From the NCBI GenBank assembly GCA_024235095.1, contig JACKNC010000001.1, forward strand, positions 1,649,501-1,713,500: a DNA stretch of 64,000 bases, given 5' to 3'. The position numbers and the translations under genes were made by a program. This document shows positions 27,735-34,797 of the stretch, piece after piece. This DNA is from Gammaproteobacteria bacterium. Its GTDB lineage: Bacteria > Pseudomonadota > Gammaproteobacteria > Competibacterales > Competibacteraceae. The first letter of the stretch is position 1. Every line of letters begins with the position of its first letter. Below the pieces are notes generated by a model. That model was not told the origin of the DNA, did not search any database, and saw only the letters and a program-made list of their open reading frames with translations.

Positions 27735-28685
27735 ATGACCCTCAAACTCGGCGTGGTAATGGATCCCATTAGCGCCATTACCATTAAAAAGGATACAACG
27801 TTCGCCATGCTGCTGGCCGCCCAGGCCCGAGGCTGGGAACTGCATTATTTCGAACAGGCCAATCTTCATGCGCGCGGCGACCAGGCTTTTGGTTATTCCC
27901 GGCGATTGAGCGTTAAGGATGAAAAAAATGGCTGGTTCACTTTTTATAACGAGCGCGATCTGCCCTTGACCGAACTCGACGTGATTTTGATGCGCAAGGA
28001 TCCGCCTTTCGATATGGAATACATTTATACCACTTATTTACTGGAGTTGGCTGAAAGGGCGGGGGTATTGATTGTCAATCGACCGGGTAGCCTGCGCGAT
28101 GCCAACGAAAAGTTTTTTGCCCTGCATTTTCCACAGTGTGGACCACCAACCGTGGTCGCCCGGCAACCGGCGCGGCTCAAGGCGTTTCTGGAGGAGCAGG
28201 CGGATATCGTTGTCAAACCGCTGGACGGTATGGGGGGAGCGTCGGTATTCCGGTTGCGGCAAGGCGATCCGAATTTGAACGTGATTCTGGAGACGCTGAC
28301 TGACCATGGTCGGCGTTTGACCATGGCGCAGACCTATGTACCGGAAGTCACCGCCGGTGACAAGCGTATCTTGCTTATCGACGGCGAGCCGGTTCCCTAC
28401 GCGCTGGCGCGCATTCCCCAAGTGGGTGAAACGCGAGCCAATCTGGCGGCGGGTGGGCGGGGCGAGGGCGTCCCGCTTAGCGATCGCGATCGCTGGATTT
28501 GCGGTCAGGTTGCGCCGCGCCTGCAAGAGATGGGACTACTGTTCGTTGGTCTGGACGTGATCGGAGACTATTTGACCGAGATCAATGTCACCAGTCCCAC
28601 TTGCGCACGGGAACTTGATGCTCAGTTTGGATTGGATATCGGCGGGGATTTGATGGCGGCTATTGCAAAACGATTGCAGCGCTAG
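27735..28685 (+). CDS. gshB: Glutathione synthetase
   Basis: GshB joins gamma-glutamylcysteine and glycine with ATP to make glutathione. The 316-residue product starts MTLKLGVVMDPISAITIKKD, typical of the family. ATP-grasp features are present: DIVVKPLDGMGGASVFRL, RILLIDGEPVPYALARIP and the metal-binding end FVGLDVIGDYLTEINVTSP. It is flanked by the Chp operon on one side and tonB on the other, the same neighbourhood as in Pseudomonas aeruginosa. tonB follows at 18 bp, so the two may be co-transcribed. Confidence 0.97.
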   Translation: MTLKLGVVMDPISAITIKKDTTFAMLLAAQARGWELHYFEQANLHARGDQAFGYSRRLSVKDEKNGWFTFYNERDLPLTELDVILMRKDPPFDMEYIYTTYLLELAERAGVLIVNRPGSLRDANEKFFALHFPQCGPPTVVARQPARLKAFLEEQADIVVKPLDGMGGASVFRLRQGDPNLNVILETLTDHGRRLTMAQTYVPEVTAGDKRILLIDGEPVPYALARIPQVGETRANLAAGGRGEGVPLSDRDRWICGQVAPRLQEMGLLFVGLDVIGDYLTEINVTSPTCARELDAQFGLDIGGDLMAAIAKRLQR

Positions 28686-28703
28686 CGGTCGTGGAGATAT
28701 GAC

Positions 28704-29633
28704 TTGATTCGTTTCGCTCATCTGGCTGCCGACGATGCAAGTCATCGCTGGGCGCTGGCGCTGGTGCTGGCGCTGGGTCTGCACATAGCGTTGCTGTTCG
28801 GCGTACCGATTGACCCGTGGACGTTTCGCTTTCCCGCATTGCGACAGTTCGATGTAGTGCTGTTGCCGGCTAAAACAGTCGCGCCGCCGCCCAATCTAAA
28901 ATCTGTTTCCACACCGGCGCCTGAATCGGAACCCGAGCCAGCGCCGGCTCCGAAGCCTGAACCCAAGCCAGCCCCAAAACCTGAACCCAAGCTGGTACCA
29001 AAACCTGAACCCAAGCTGGTACCAAAACCTGAATCCAAGTTGGCACTAAAACCTCGCGCTAAGACAACTACGTCAGTCGCTAAAACCAAACCCTCTCCCC
29101 CGCCCCCTCTCCCGCAAGCGGGCAAGAGGAGTAAAAGGTTAAAACCTAAACCAATTGACTCGGTCAAACGTCCTAAGATGCTCCCCTCTCCTCCGCCAGA
29201 TCGGCTAAACAGCACAGCGCTGCTAAGCCAGGTTGCTCGTCTTGAAACTGAAAAGCAGCGCCAGCAACTGGCGGGAGTTCGCACGAAGCGCGTTACTTTG
29301 GCTGATACACGCTCGGTGGCCGGCTTTTATGCGGCGGACTGGGCGCGAAAGGTGACACGGGTGGGAGAAATGAACTTTCCTGATGTCGCCCGACGACTCA
29401 GTCTGAGTACTGGACCGTTGCTAGAGGTTGCTATTCGCGCTGATGGCAGTCTGCGAGACGTGCGAATTCTCCGTTCCTCAGGCAATGCTGAACTCGACCG
29501 CGCTGCTCAGCGTATTGTGAAACTGGCCGCGCCTTATCCGCCTTTCCCCGACAATCTTCGCCAACAAGCGGATCTACTGCGCATCGAAAGCCCGTGGCGC
29601 TTTGATCCAGTAGGTCGGGTGCGGGCGCGATAG
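28704..29633 (+). CDS. tonB: TonB-family energy-transducing protein
   Basis: TonB proteins couple the inner-membrane proton motive force to outer-membrane processes. The 309-residue product has an N-terminal membrane anchor (about residues 14-34, RWALALVLALGLHIALLFGV), a long Pro/Lys linker and a C-terminal TonB domain (about 215-305: VGEMNFPDVARRL, GPLLEVAIRADGSLRDVRIL, then RSSGNAELDRAAQRIVKLA). The start is TTG at 28704 with GGAG eight bases upstream; the nearby ATG at 28699 is in a dead frame. In P. aeruginosa the gene beside gshB is tonB3, needed for twitching, so a link to the neighbouring Chp operon is plausible. The linker holds two repeat structures listed separately. Confidence 0.92.
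   Translation: MIRFAHLAADDASHRWALALVLALGLHIALLFGVPIDPWTFRFPALRQFDVVLLPAKTVAPPPNLKSVSTPAPESEPEPAPAPKPEPKPAPKPEPKLVPKPEPKLVPKPESKLALKPRAKTTTSVAKTKPSPPPPLPQAGKRSKRLKPKPIDSVKRPKMLPSPPPDRLNSTALLSQVARLETEKQRQQLAGVRTKRVTLADTRSVAGFYAADWARKVTRVGEMNFPDVARRLSLSTGPLLEVAIRADGSLRDVRILRSSGNAELDRAAQRIVKLAAPYPPFPDNLRQQADLLRIESPWRFDPVGRVRAR
28951..29046 (+). repeat. 24-bp tandem repeat in the tonB linker, about four copies
   Basis: Four head-to-tail 24-bp units code for Pro-Lys-Pro-Glu-rich octapeptides. Units two and three (28975-28998 and 28999-29022) are identical; the first and last differ by a few bases. The repeat length is a multiple of three, so copy-number change would keep the frame and alter the reach of TonB across the periplasm. 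Confidence 0.9.
29091..29129. repeat. GC-rich palindromic repeat translated inside tonB
   Basis: CCTCTCCCGC (29106-29115) is followed after two bases by GCGGGCAAGAGG, an imperfect palindrome preceded by a second CCCTCTCCCCC half. It is translated in frame as the Pro-rich PSPPPPLPQAGKRSK. A similar CTCTCCCGC/GGCGGGGGAG palindrome lies between the helicase gene and rfbA (32419-32441), so this looks like an interspersed element that has landed in a tolerant linker. Confidence 0.55.
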
Positions 29634-29657
29634 AGCCAAATCATCGGGTGGCTTGAC

Positions 29658-29828
29658 GTGCATACAAAAACGGGCGCCGAGCGGGATTTTGTGCAAAATC
29701 TAAACCCTTTGGCGAACATGACGCCGGAGATGCTGACTATTCTTATGAGTAGCAAGGTTCTTTTACCGACGCGTTGCTTGGCCAGCATTTCAAAACCTTC
29801 AGTCATTTCAGGAGAAAAACAGCGATGA
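29658..29828 (+). pseudogene. Possible relic of N-ATPase epsilon gene (atpC)
   Basis: A 56-codon open frame from GTG at 29658 ends in an ATGA overlap with the atpQ start. From an internal ATG (29745) it reads MSSKVLLPTRCLASISK, which resembles the first strand of N-ATPase epsilon subunits, but the remaining ~110 residues are missing. In N-ATPase operons the order is atpD-atpC-atpQ-atpR, so an atpC remnant exactly here is expected if the operon has decayed. The similarity is short and this call is tentative; it may also be a leader peptide or chance frame. Confidence 0.3.
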
Positions 29829-30127
29829 CGGGTTTCGATCCTCTACCGAGTCAGATCGGGCGCAAAGCGTCTCGCAAGCAACGCGCGCGGCAGGCGGATC
29901 GACCCAACATCTGGTTCGGGCTAGGCCTCTTTGGCGCCGTAGGCTGGTCGGTGGCCTTACCTACCGTGCTGGGTGCATTGCTGGGATTGTGGCTGGACCG
30001 GAATTGGCCAGGCCCGCATTCCTGGACGCTGACGCTGTTAGCCGCTGGACTTGCGCTCGGCTGCGCTAATGCCTGGCGATGGTTGCATAGACAGCGTCCG
30101 AAAGATCGGGAGCAACGTAATGACTGA
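29825..30127 (+). CDS. atpQ: N-ATPase AtpQ-type (AtpZ/AtpI-like) membrane subunit
   Basis: The 100-residue protein has a basic start (SQIGRKASRKQRARQ) and two membrane segments (about residues 30-55, LGLFGAVGWSVALPTVLGAL, and 65-85). The WLDRNWPG loop between the segments is typical of AtpZ/AtpI-like proteins. Proteins of this kind are encoded in N-ATPase operons (the second, possibly sodium-pumping F-type ATPase) and may help c-ring assembly. ATG at 29825 has AGGAG upstream. It overlaps atpR by eight bases. None of the catalytic or rotor subunits is nearby. Confidence 0.82.
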   Translation: MTGFDPLPSQIGRKASRKQRARQADRPNIWFGLGLFGAVGWSVALPTVLGALLGLWLDRNWPGPHSWTLTLLAAGLALGCANAWRWLHRQRPKDREQRND

Positions 30128-30410
30128 ATTCCTGAGCGGGCTGCTGGCTGCGCTGGGAGGGACCGTGCTGGGTCTGTTTTACTTCGCCGGTCTGTGGTTC
30201 ACTCTGCGCCGGTTACCGGGACATCCACATCCAGCATTATGGATCGCGGGGAGTTTCATTTTACGCTTGACAGTCAGTTTAAGCGGGCTTTATGTGATCC
30301 TAGGGTCGGACCGCAGTTTGACCCGGTTGGGGATTGCGCTCTTGGCGTTTCTAGCGGTCCGGGTGGTGCTGACTCAACGCTTGCAATTGGCTGAGAAGTT
30401 ACGATCCTAA
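30120..30410 (+). CDS. atpR: N-ATPase AtpR-type membrane subunit
   Basis: This 96-residue, three-span membrane protein has the AtpR pattern: GGTVLGLFYFAGLWFTLRRL, then WIAGSFILRLTVSLSGLYVI and LAFLAVRVVLTQRL. The conserved Arg in the second span (SFILRL) and Arg in the third (VRVVLT) are the residues thought to contact the c ring in N-ATPases. It starts inside atpQ (ATG 30120) and is the last recognisable ATPase gene: atpB, atpE, atpF, atpA and atpG, which should follow, are absent, and an AT-rich non-coding stretch begins at once. Confidence 0.88.
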   Translation: MTEFLSGLLAALGGTVLGLFYFAGLWFTLRRLPGHPHPALWIAGSFILRLTVSLSGLYVILGSDRSLTRLGIALLAFLAVRVVLTQRLQLAEKLRS

Positions 30411-31043
30411 TTTTTTTGCTGCTACAACCGAAGATGTATAGCAATCTTATACAGATTGTTGAATATTTATAATACCAATAAAATCTCATCAAAATTTTTA
30501 CAAAAATTATAAATTTTTTTAAAATTTAATAACATGTAAATGGTTGCTATAGCGATTAACATTATTCGCCAGAATGACTTTGAATCAATTAAGGCAGGTT
30601 CGATATTTTTGCATCAAACATCAAAAAATTGTTAGAAATTATTGTGGTTCTTCGATACTTTTTGTGGAATTGATGCAGCAATCCGTAGCAATCTGTAGGT
30701 CGGGCACCGGACGTGCCCGACATGGGCTTTCTTGTCGGGCAACGCTACGCTTTTGCCCGACCTACAGTGTGAGTTCCACAAGAATCTTCGAAGAACCATT
30801 ATTGTGGCTTGATGAAAACTTAACAGCCCTGCCTGGGTCTGGGAGGGAGATTTGACGGACAGATAGGTGGGGGAATAATAGAATCCCATAAGCTTAATCT
30901 CCCGAATCCTGTTAAACTGCCTCATCGCGGCATTGCTCCAGTCTCCTGCGCCGCGCCCCATCCTGGTTAACCTCATTTCATCCGCCGCAGACTGGCGCCG
31001 AATCCCGGCGGCAGGCCGATGTTGTTTCTATTTCTGGAGTCTC
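30411..31043. other. Non-coding gap: AT-rich tract plus inverted-repeat element
   Basis: No convincing gene lies in these 633 bp. Positions 30411-30570 are markedly AT-rich, with runs of A and T. 30646-30797 is the MITE-like inverted repeat listed separately. The remainder leads into the helicase gene, with a GGAG ribosome-binding site just before it. Short open frames here (such as 30574-30855) run through the repeat and are judged spurious. The region is where the rest of an N-ATPase operon would be expected. Confidence 0.8.
30646..30797. mobile_element. MITE-like nested inverted repeat, about 152 bp
   Basis: Outer imperfect arms pair GGTTCTTCGATACTTTTTGT at 30646-30665 with the reverse complement ending at 30797 (TCTTCGAAGAACC). 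Inner perfect 14-bp arms CTGTAGGTCGGGCA (30693-30706) and TGCCCGACCTACAG (30754-30767) enclose a further GTGCCCGACATG/CTTGTCGGGC hairpin. No transposase is encoded. The layout suits a miniature inverted-repeat element or a large structured RNA/terminator. No target-site duplication could be defined by eye. Confidence 0.6.
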
Positions 31044-32399
31044 ATGTCGTTTTCATCACTTGGACTTTCCGATGCTCTCGTTCGCGCCGTTACTGAACGT
31101 GGCTACACCGTTCCTACCCCGATTCAGCGGCAGGCGATCCCCGCTGTGCTGTCGGGCGGCGATCTACTGGCCGGCGCGCAAACTGGCACCGGCAAGACTG
31201 CTGGTTTTACCTTGCCGATCCTGCATCGCCTCGCCGCTGATAGTGGCAATAATAAAAATGGCCGCGCGCCGATCCGCGCTCTGATTCTTACGCCAACCCG
31301 TGAACTGGCCGCACAAGTCGAGGAGAGTGTGCGTGAGTATGGCAAGTATTTGAATTTAAAATCGATGGTCATGTTTGGTGGCGTGGGCATCCAACCGCAG
31401 ATTCAACAATTGCGCAGCCGGGTAGATATCCTGGTGGCGACGCCGGGCCGCTTGTTGGACCATGTCGGACAAGGGACACTCAATCTGTTACAAGTCGAGG
31501 TGTTGGTGCTGGATGAAGCCGACCGGATGCTGGATATGGGTTTCATTCACGACATTAAAAAAGTGTTGGCGCTGTTGCCTCGACAACGCCAGAATCTGCT
31601 GTTTTCCGCAACCTTCTCCGACGAGATTCGCACCCTGGCCGATAGCCTGCTCAACCGCCCGGCCTTGATCGAAGTCGCACGCCGCAATGCGCCCGCTGAG
31701 GCGGTCAGCCAGCGCGTCCATCTGGTGGATCGCGAACGGAAACGCGAATTGCTGGCCCATCTCATTCGTGAGAATCGCTGGCGGCAGGTGTTGGTCTTTA
31801 CTCGCACTAAACATGGTGCTAACCGCTTGTCCGAACAACTGACCAAGGGCGGTATTTCCGCGCTGGCGATTCACGGCAACAAGAGTCAGTCGGCGCGCAC
31901 CCATGCCTTGGCGCAGTTCAAAAGCGGTGCATTGCCGGTGCTGGTCGCGACCGATATTGCCGCCCGGGGCATCGATATCATTGAATTGCCGCATGTGGTC
32001 AATTTTGAATTGCCCAATGTGCCGGAGGACTATGTCCATCGCATCGGACGCACCGGTCGCGCTGGCGCTGAGGGCGAAGCGGTCTCGCTGGTCTGTGTGG
32101 ACGAATATAAATTGCTGGCGGATATCGAGAAGGTGCTCAAGCGCTCTGTACCCAGGGAAGTCATTCCCGGCTTTGAACCCGACCCGCGCATCAAAGCCGA
32201 ACCGATCCCGAACGGACGCAATCGCGGCTCTATGCCGGGTCGCGGCCCCTCCAGAGGCCATGCATCCTCCCCTGCCCGTACTGAACCTGCTGCAAGGCCG
32301 CACCATTCGCGGGAGGCGTTTTCTGGACGAGGACGCCCGGCAAAAACGACTGTTCAGCCTCCCCGGAAAACCGTTAAGATTCCCGCTTCGATGAGGTAA
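31044..32399 (+). CDS. rhlE: DEAD-box ATP-dependent RNA helicase (RhlE-type)
   Basis: The 451-residue protein unwinds RNA duplexes, usually in ribosome assembly or RNA decay. Motifs in order: Q motif GYTVPTPIQRQAIP, Walker A AQTGTGKTAGFTLP near residue 50, PTRELAAQ, VATPGRL, DEAD in LVLDEADRMLDMGF, SAT in LFSATFSDE, ATDIAARGIDI and HRIGRTGRAG. A basic, low-complexity C-terminal tail of about 80 residues (PGRGPSRGHASSP and similar) probably binds RNA, as in RhlE. ATG at 31044 has GGAG upstream; the longer frame extends into the non-coding gap and is not used. Confidence 0.95.
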   Translation: MSFSSLGLSDALVRAVTERGYTVPTPIQRQAIPAVLSGGDLLAGAQTGTGKTAGFTLPILHRLAADSGNNKNGRAPIRALILTPTRELAAQVEESVREYGKYLNLKSMVMFGGVGIQPQIQQLRSRVDILVATPGRLLDHVGQGTLNLLQVEVLVLDEADRMLDMGFIHDIKKVLALLPRQRQNLLFSATFSDEIRTLADSLLNRPALIEVARRNAPAEAVSQRVHLVDRERKRELLAHLIRENRWRQVLVFTRTKHGANRLSEQLTKGGISALAIHGNKSQSARTHALAQFKSGALPVLVATDIAARGIDIIELPHVVNFELPNVPEDYVHRIGRTGRAGAEGEAVSLVCVDEYKLLADIEKVLKRSVPREVIPGFEPDPRIKAEPIPNGRNRGSMPGRGPSRGHASSPARTEPAARPHHSREAFSGRGRPAKTTVQPPRKTVKIPASMR

Positions 32400-32418
32400 T
32401 TCAGCGTCATCGTTCGCT

Positions 32419-32441
32419 CCCTCTCCCGCTGGCGGGGGAGG
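32419..32441. repeat. Short GC-rich palindrome between rhlE and rfbA
   Basis: CCTCTCCCGC and GCGGGGGAGG form a nearly perfect palindrome with a two-base centre, 20 bp after the helicase stop and 19 bp before rfbA. No T run follows, so a simple intrinsic terminator is not supported. The same core appears inside tonB. Confidence 0.5.
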
Positions 32442-32459
32442 ATTGAAGGATAGTAGGGT

Positions 32460-33344
32460 ATGGCATACAAAGGCATCATTCTGGCCGGCGGTTCCGGCAC
32501 CCGGTTGCATCCGCTGACCGTTTCCGTCAGTAAACAACTCATGCCGGTTTATGACAAACCGATGATCTACTACCCGATCGCCACGCTGATGCTGGCGGAG
32601 ATTCGGGGCATTCTGATTATCACAACTCCTCACGATCAGGAGGCGTACCAGCGTCTACTCGGTGATGGCCGCCAATGGGGAATGAGCTTCCATTACGCGG
32701 CGCAGCCTAGTCCCGAGGGGCTGGCGCAAGCCTTTCTGATCGGCGAGACCTTTATTAGCGCGGATCCGGCCTGCCTGATCCTCGGCGATAATATTTACTA
32801 CGGTCAGGGTCTGTCCACGGTGCTGCGCCGGGCGACAGCGCGTCAGCAGGGCGCTACGGTATTCGGCTACTACGTGCGTGATCCCGAGCGTTACGGCGTC
32901 GTCAGCTTTGACGCCCAGGGCCGAGCCATGAATATCGAGGAAAAACCAAAACAGCCCAAGTCGCACTATGCGGTAACCGGGCTGTATTTCTACGACAATG
33001 ATGTAGTCAATGTTGCCAAGAACATTCGGCCTTCGGCGCGCGGCGAGCTGGAGATTACCGATGTCAACAAGGTCTATCTGGAGCGCGGCGCGTTGAATGT
33101 CGAATTGCTGGGACGTGGTTACGCTTGGCTGGATACTGGTACTCATGAATCGTTGCTGGCGGCGGCCAATTTCATGCAGGTGGTCGAACAACGGCAGGGT
33201 TTAAAGATTTCCTGTCCGGAAGAGATTGCCTGGCGCATGGGCTATATCGACGATGAGCAACTGGCGCAACTGGCGGCACCGCTGGCCAAAAATGGCTATG
33301 GTCAGTATTTACAGGAACTGCTGCAACCGGGGAGCGTGTCATGA
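32460..33344 (+). CDS. rfbA: Glucose-1-phosphate thymidylyltransferase
   Basis: RfbA (RmlA) makes dTDP-glucose from dTTP and glucose-1-phosphate, the first step to dTDP-L-rhamnose. The 294-residue product starts MAYKGIILAGGSGTRLHPLT, with the nucleotide-binding GGSGTRL loop, and has KPMIYYPIATLMLA, LGDNIYYGQ, EKPKQPKSHYAVTGLYFYD and the sugar-site AWLDTGTHESLL. It opens an rfbA-rfbC-rfbD cluster with overlapping or closely spaced ends; rfbB (the 4,6-dehydratase) is not in the window. Confidence 0.97.
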   Translation: MAYKGIILAGGSGTRLHPLTVSVSKQLMPVYDKPMIYYPIATLMLAEIRGILIITTPHDQEAYQRLLGDGRQWGMSFHYAAQPSPEGLAQAFLIGETFISADPACLILGDNIYYGQGLSTVLRRATARQQGATVFGYYVRDPERYGVVSFDAQGRAMNIEEKPKQPKSHYAVTGLYFYDNDVVNVAKNIRPSARGELEITDVNKVYLERGALNVELLGRGYAWLDTGTHESLLAAANFMQVVEQRQGLKISCPEEIAWRMGYIDDEQLAQLAAPLAKNGYGQYLQELLQPGSVS

Positions 33345-33898
33345 AAGTGATTGAAACCGGCCTGCCGGGCGTGTTACTGCTGGAACCTAAAGTCTTTGGC
33401 GATGCGCGCGGCTTTTTCATGGAAACCTGGCAGGCGGCGCGTTACCAGGAAGCTGGAATGCCGGAGCGTTTTGTTCAAGACAATCATTCCCGCTCCCGGC
33501 GGGGCGTACTGCGCGGTTTGCATTATCAATTAGTGCAACCCCAGGGCAAGCTGGTCTGGGTGACCCGTGGCGCGGTGTTTGACGTTGCGGTCGACATTCG
33601 CTGGGGTTCGCCGGCGTTCGGACGCTGGTATGGTTGTGTGCTGGACGATGTGGATCACCGGCAATTGTATATTCCGCCTAGCTTTGCCCACGGGTTCTGC
33701 GTGATGTCGGAGGAAGCGGATTTCTTCTACAAGTGCACAGACTACTACCATCCGCCGTCCGAGCGCGGCATTGCCTGGAATGATCCAGAGATTGGCATCG
33801 CTTGGCCGTTGAGTGACGTATCGCTGTCGGGCAAGGATCAGCAGAACCGGCGGTTGACTGAGCAGACGGTTGAGGATTTGCCGGTTTACGAAGGATAA
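33341..33898 (+). CDS. rfbC: dTDP-4-dehydrorhamnose 3,5-epimerase
   Basis: RfbC (RmlC) epimerises dTDP-4-keto-6-deoxyglucose at C3 and C5. The 185-residue cupin has the family marks GFFMETWQAARYQEAGM, VQDNHSRSRRGVLRGLHYQ (with the catalytic His in GLHYQ), YIPPSFAHGFCVMSE, and YYHPPSERGIAWNDPEIGI. It overlaps rfbA by four bases (ATGA), indicating coupled translation. rfbD follows after four bases. Confidence 0.97.
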   Translation: MKVIETGLPGVLLLEPKVFGDARGFFMETWQAARYQEAGMPERFVQDNHSRSRRGVLRGLHYQLVQPQGKLVWVTRGAVFDVAVDIRWGSPAFGRWYGCVLDDVDHRQLYIPPSFAHGFCVMSEEADFFYKCTDYYHPPSERGIAWNDPEIGIAWPLSDVSLSGKDQQNRRLTEQTVEDLPVYEG

Positions 33899-33902
33899 GT
33901 CC

Positions 33903-34781
33903 ATGCGAATCATTGTCATTGGCGCACAAGGTCAGGTCGGCTGGGAATTGACCCGGCGCGCGCTTGCGTTAGGTCACAACGTGCTGGCCTGGGATCAGGC
34001 GGAACTGGACATTACCGATGCCGCCGCCGTGGATCAGGCTCTGAACGCCAGCAATGCAGACGTTGTCATCAATGCAGCGGCCTACACCGCAGTGGATAAA
34101 GCTGAACAGGACCCGGAACAAGCATTTGCGGTTAACCGTGATGGCCCCGTCCATCTCGCTGCCGCCTGCGCCCGATTGAACCTTCCATTGCTGCATATTT
34201 CCACCGACTACGTGTACGACGGCGCGAAAACAAGTCCCTACGTCGAGGATGATCCAACCGCGCCAATGGGCGTTTATGGCGCAAGCAAGCTGGCTGGCGA
34301 TGAAGCAGTGCGCCCGTTATGTCCACGTCATCTGATTTTGCGGGTCAGTTGGGTATTCGGTGTTCACGGCCACAACTTCGTTAAAACCATCCTGCGACTG
34401 GCGCGAGAACGTGAGGCATTGCGCGTGGTCGCTGATCAGTACGGCTGCCCGACGTTCGCCGGCGACATTGCCGACGCCTTGCTGGAACTGGCGGGACGCA
34501 TCACCGAAATCGACGCCAGAGCCGCTTGGGGTACTTATCATTACTGTGGGCACCCCGCGACGACCTGGCATGGTTTCGCCAGCGCGATTGTCGAAATGGC
34601 TCGCGAACAAGAGCCGCTGCCAGTTAAAACCGTGACGGCTATTACCACTGCTGATTACCCAACCCCCGCGGCCCGTCCGGCCAATTCGGTGCTGGATTGT
34701 TCGCGCCTGGCCAGAAACTTTGGCATTCAGCCTCGTCCCTGGCAGGAAGGCTTGAGACAGCTTTTGTCGTCTAATTCCTAA
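33903..34781 (+). CDS. rfbD: dTDP-4-dehydrorhamnose reductase
   Basis: RfbD (RmlD) reduces dTDP-4-keto-L-rhamnose to dTDP-L-rhamnose with NAD(P)H. The 292-residue short-chain dehydrogenase has the cofactor loop VIGAQGQVGWELTRRA, NAAAYTAVDKAEQDP, HISTDYVYDG and the YGASKLAGDEAV Tyr-x3-Lys catalytic pair, then ILRVSWVFG. ATG at 33903 fits the family start; an upstream in-frame ATG lies inside rfbC. gspE begins 16 bp after its stop, so the secretion operon may be read through from the rhamnose genes. Confidence 0.96.
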   Translation: MRIIVIGAQGQVGWELTRRALALGHNVLAWDQAELDITDAAAVDQALNASNADVVINAAAYTAVDKAEQDPEQAFAVNRDGPVHLAAACARLNLPLLHISTDYVYDGAKTSPYVEDDPTAPMGVYGASKLAGDEAVRPLCPRHLILRVSWVFGVHGHNFVKTILRLAREREALRVVADQYGCPTFAGDIADALLELAGRITEIDARAAWGTYHYCGHPATTWHGFASAIVEMAREQEPLPVKTVTAITTADYPTPAARPANSVLDCSRLARNFGIQPRPWQEGLRQLLSSNS

Positions 34782-34797
34782 GCCCTGATTTCCACCC

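Noticed and set aside
30574..30855. 93-codon frame in the gap before rhlE
   Set aside because: It runs through the inverted-repeat element, has no ribosome-binding site and no domain.
31488..32633. 381-codon minus-strand frame over the helicase gene and rfbA start
   Set aside because: It is opposite a DEAD-box helicase with all motifs present; no ribosome-binding site or domain.
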